NCBI RefSeq assembly: GCF_052156535.1
Contig: NZ_JBQKUP010000038.1
Location: 62,001-126,000 of the forward strand
Direction: 5' to 3'
Source of the DNA: Nitrospira_E sp052156535
Lineage (GTDB): Bacteria > Nitrospirota > Nitrospiria > Nitrospirales > UBA8639
DNA: 64,000 nucleotides
Shown here piece by piece: positions 62,737-64,000 of this stretch. Made by a program: the position numbers and the translations under genes. Under the pieces are notes generated by a model. That model did not search any database and was not told where the DNA came from. It saw only the letters and a program-made list of their open reading frames with translations. Position 1 is the first letter of the stretch, and the number at the start of each line of letters is the position of its first letter.

Positions 62737-64000
62737 ATGAGGATACAAGAGAGACAGCACGGGTGGGGAGGCAGACTTGTTATCTCCATTGTCATTGTGG
62801 CCTGCGTGATTGCCATACCTGTTGCAGGAGGAATCATGGCGCTGAACTCTCAATGGTTTCTTCATTTTGCTGAATCCAAGTTGACGGAATCTCTGGGTCA
62901 ACAGGTGAATATTGGCGCATTGGAGGTAGACGTAGGCCGTATCGCCCGGTTACGAGTCGAAAAGTTATGGGTCGCGAATCCGTCCTGGGCGGCAGATCCT
63001 TATCTTGCGTCCGTGGATGTTTTGGAGGCGGGGATCGACCTCATGAAGCTTCTGAGAGGTGATCTGCTCATCACCGACCTGCAAGCGACCGCACCGGTCG
63101 TTCATCTGGAGTTGTCCGGTCAAGGCAAGGGCAATTGGGCTCAGACGAATGAAGGGGATTCTTCTCCGGATAATCACCAAACCGGCCGGCAGCAGGACAA
63201 TGCGACGTTTGATCTCCCTCGGGTTAAATCCATGACAGTCAAAGGGGGAAGAATGACGTATCTTGATCCCCGTAAGGATATCTTTCTTGCGCTGTCGTTC
63301 TATGCCGGGAGTAAAGGAGGCGGCAGGGTTCCAATCGGTCTGATGGCCAATGGGGGTGGACACCTCGCCGGAGAACCGGTCACGGTTGAATTGTCTGCAA
63401 AGCCTGCATCACAGGCGACAGTTACACGCGACAATCCTATTCAGTTGGCGTTACTCATCAATGCCGTTCAGACGAGATTGCAGGTTGAAGGAAAAATTGA
63501 TGCACTGCTCTCTCCTGAGAGGGCAGAGCTGAAAATCCGGGTGGGAGGCAAAGACCTCTTCCGATGGAATGACATAATCGATACCGCCCTCCCCGAATTT
63601 CCCACATATCAATTGGCCGGACATGTGATGTTGGCTGATCAAGTATGGACAGTGAATGACCTGAAAGCCATGGTCAGGGATAGCGATGTGACAGGGACAC
63701 TGAAAATTATTCCCGAGGCCAATCCTGTCCGGATTGAAGGACATCTCTCTTCCACACGGCTGGATGTGGCACAACTGCAGGAATATGTCCCGCAACAATC
63801 AAACCCGGAACCATTGGCAGTGAAAGTCGGGAACATCTTGAATAGCATCCACCAGGGCGCCTGGCAAACCAGTCTGACATATCGAGCCGATCTGATTGAA
63901 ACAGGCACGGTGCCGGTACACAATGCCGATATCGCCATGAGGTTGGAAGAGCAGAGGCTCATCATAGAACCCCTATCGGCGGAAGTGGCCGGCATTCAGC
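62737..64000 (+). CDS. AsmA-family protein (partial, C-terminus off the window)
   Basis: 421 codons are present and the frame is open at the right edge. N-terminal membrane anchor (LVISIVIVACVIAIPVAGGI, about 14-33) is followed by AsmA signatures: WFLHFAESKLTESLGQQVNI, GALEVDVGRIARLRVEKLWV, NPSWAADPYL and later VTGTLKIIPEANPVRIEGHL. AsmA proteins bridge or organise the envelope and affect lipid transport. An in-frame TGA at 62728 limits the start to 62737. Confidence 0.88.
   Translation, partial: MRIQERQHGWGGRLVISIVIVACVIAIPVAGGIMALNSQWFLHFAESKLTESLGQQVNIGALEVDVGRIARLRVEKLWVANPSWAADPYLASVDVLEAGIDLMKLLRGDLLITDLQATAPVVHLELSGQGKGNWAQTNEGDSSPDNHQTGRQQDNATFDLPRVKSMTVKGGRMTYLDPRKDIFLALSFYAGSKGGGRVPIGLMANGGGHLAGEPVTVELSAKPASQATVTRDNPIQLALLINAVQTRLQVEGKIDALLSPERAELKIRVGGKDLFRWNDIIDTALPEFPTYQLAGHVMLADQVWTVNDLKAMVRDSDVTGTLKIIPEANPVRIEGHLSSTRLDVAQLQEYVPQQSNPEPLAVKVGNILNSIHQGAWQTSLTYRADLIETGTVPVHNADIAMRLEEQRLIIEPLSAEVAGIQ

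Noticed and set aside
1..64000. CRISPR arrays, prophage or complete insertion sequences
   Set aside because: No spaced direct repeats, phage structural genes or transposases seen; only the transposase-less repeat family.

Overview
The window is a chromosomal stretch from a Gram-negative bacterium of roughly balanced base composition. Outer-membrane and lipoprotein signals, AsmA, a hopanoid C-3 methylase homologue, many BON and PRC-barrel stress proteins and several small conserved proteins suggest a Nitrospira-like (Nitrospirota) organism. This is inference: there is no rRNA or other taxonomic marker here, and I see no tRNA, CRISPR array, prophage or complete insertion sequence.

Layout. 1-10.5 kb is a signalling block: a CheB-CheR fusion running off the left edge, a STAS protein, a six-BON-domain protein, a 1393-residue double hybrid kinase, a sigma-region-4-like protein and a lone receiver. 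10.5-25.4 kb is an envelope and general-stress block: BON and PRC-barrel proteins, a DUF1328 protein, a 26-residue membrane peptide, an AI-2E exporter, MgtC, glucose-6-phosphate dehydrogenase, an M48 lipoprotein protease, a cupin and an HpnR-like radical SAM enzyme with a damaged 5' end. 26-30 kb holds a sulfur-handling pair (MBL-rhodanese plus YgaP-like membrane protein) and a coupled pair of dehalogenase-family enzymes. 30-44 kb is carbon metabolism: GH65 phosphorylase with a PfkB kinase, a Gfo/Idh oxidoreductase, an ASRT-family protein, a ThDP-dependent pyruvate-oxidase-like enzyme, an enolase-superfamily enzyme and a large FAD/Fe-S dehydrogenase. 44-54 kb has an outer-membrane protein, two DUF2238 membrane proteins, a sterol-desaturase-family protein, a GH13 remnant, an SRPBCC protein, a zinc alcohol dehydrogenase and a secreted FG-GAP repeat protein. 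54-64 kb has peroxiredoxin and catalase (divergent), a HAD phosphatase-HerA-like ATPase fusion, small secreted proteins, a BON lipoprotein and the start of an AsmA protein.

How it fits together. Most genes stand alone or in two-gene units joined by ATGA overlaps, with frequent strand switches and hairpins between them. The recurring theme is stress survival at the envelope (BON, PRC, DUF1328, small membrane peptides), oxidative and sulfur stress (KatE, AhpC, persulfide-type MBL-rhodanese), sugar reserve turnover (GH65, kinase, zwf) and redox enzymes.

Signs of genome decay and mobility stand out. Four copies of a palindromic, transposase-less repeat (about 190-240 bp, ends GGGtcTGTTgAAAAAAG) lie at 1.6, 4.1, 25.6 and 30.1 kb. 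A receiver gene carries an in-frame TGA, hpnR has lost part of its N-terminus with a frame change, a GH13 gene survives only as a frameshifted tail, a PRC gene has a shrunken duplicate, and the gene at 60952 has its best start signal in the wrong frame.
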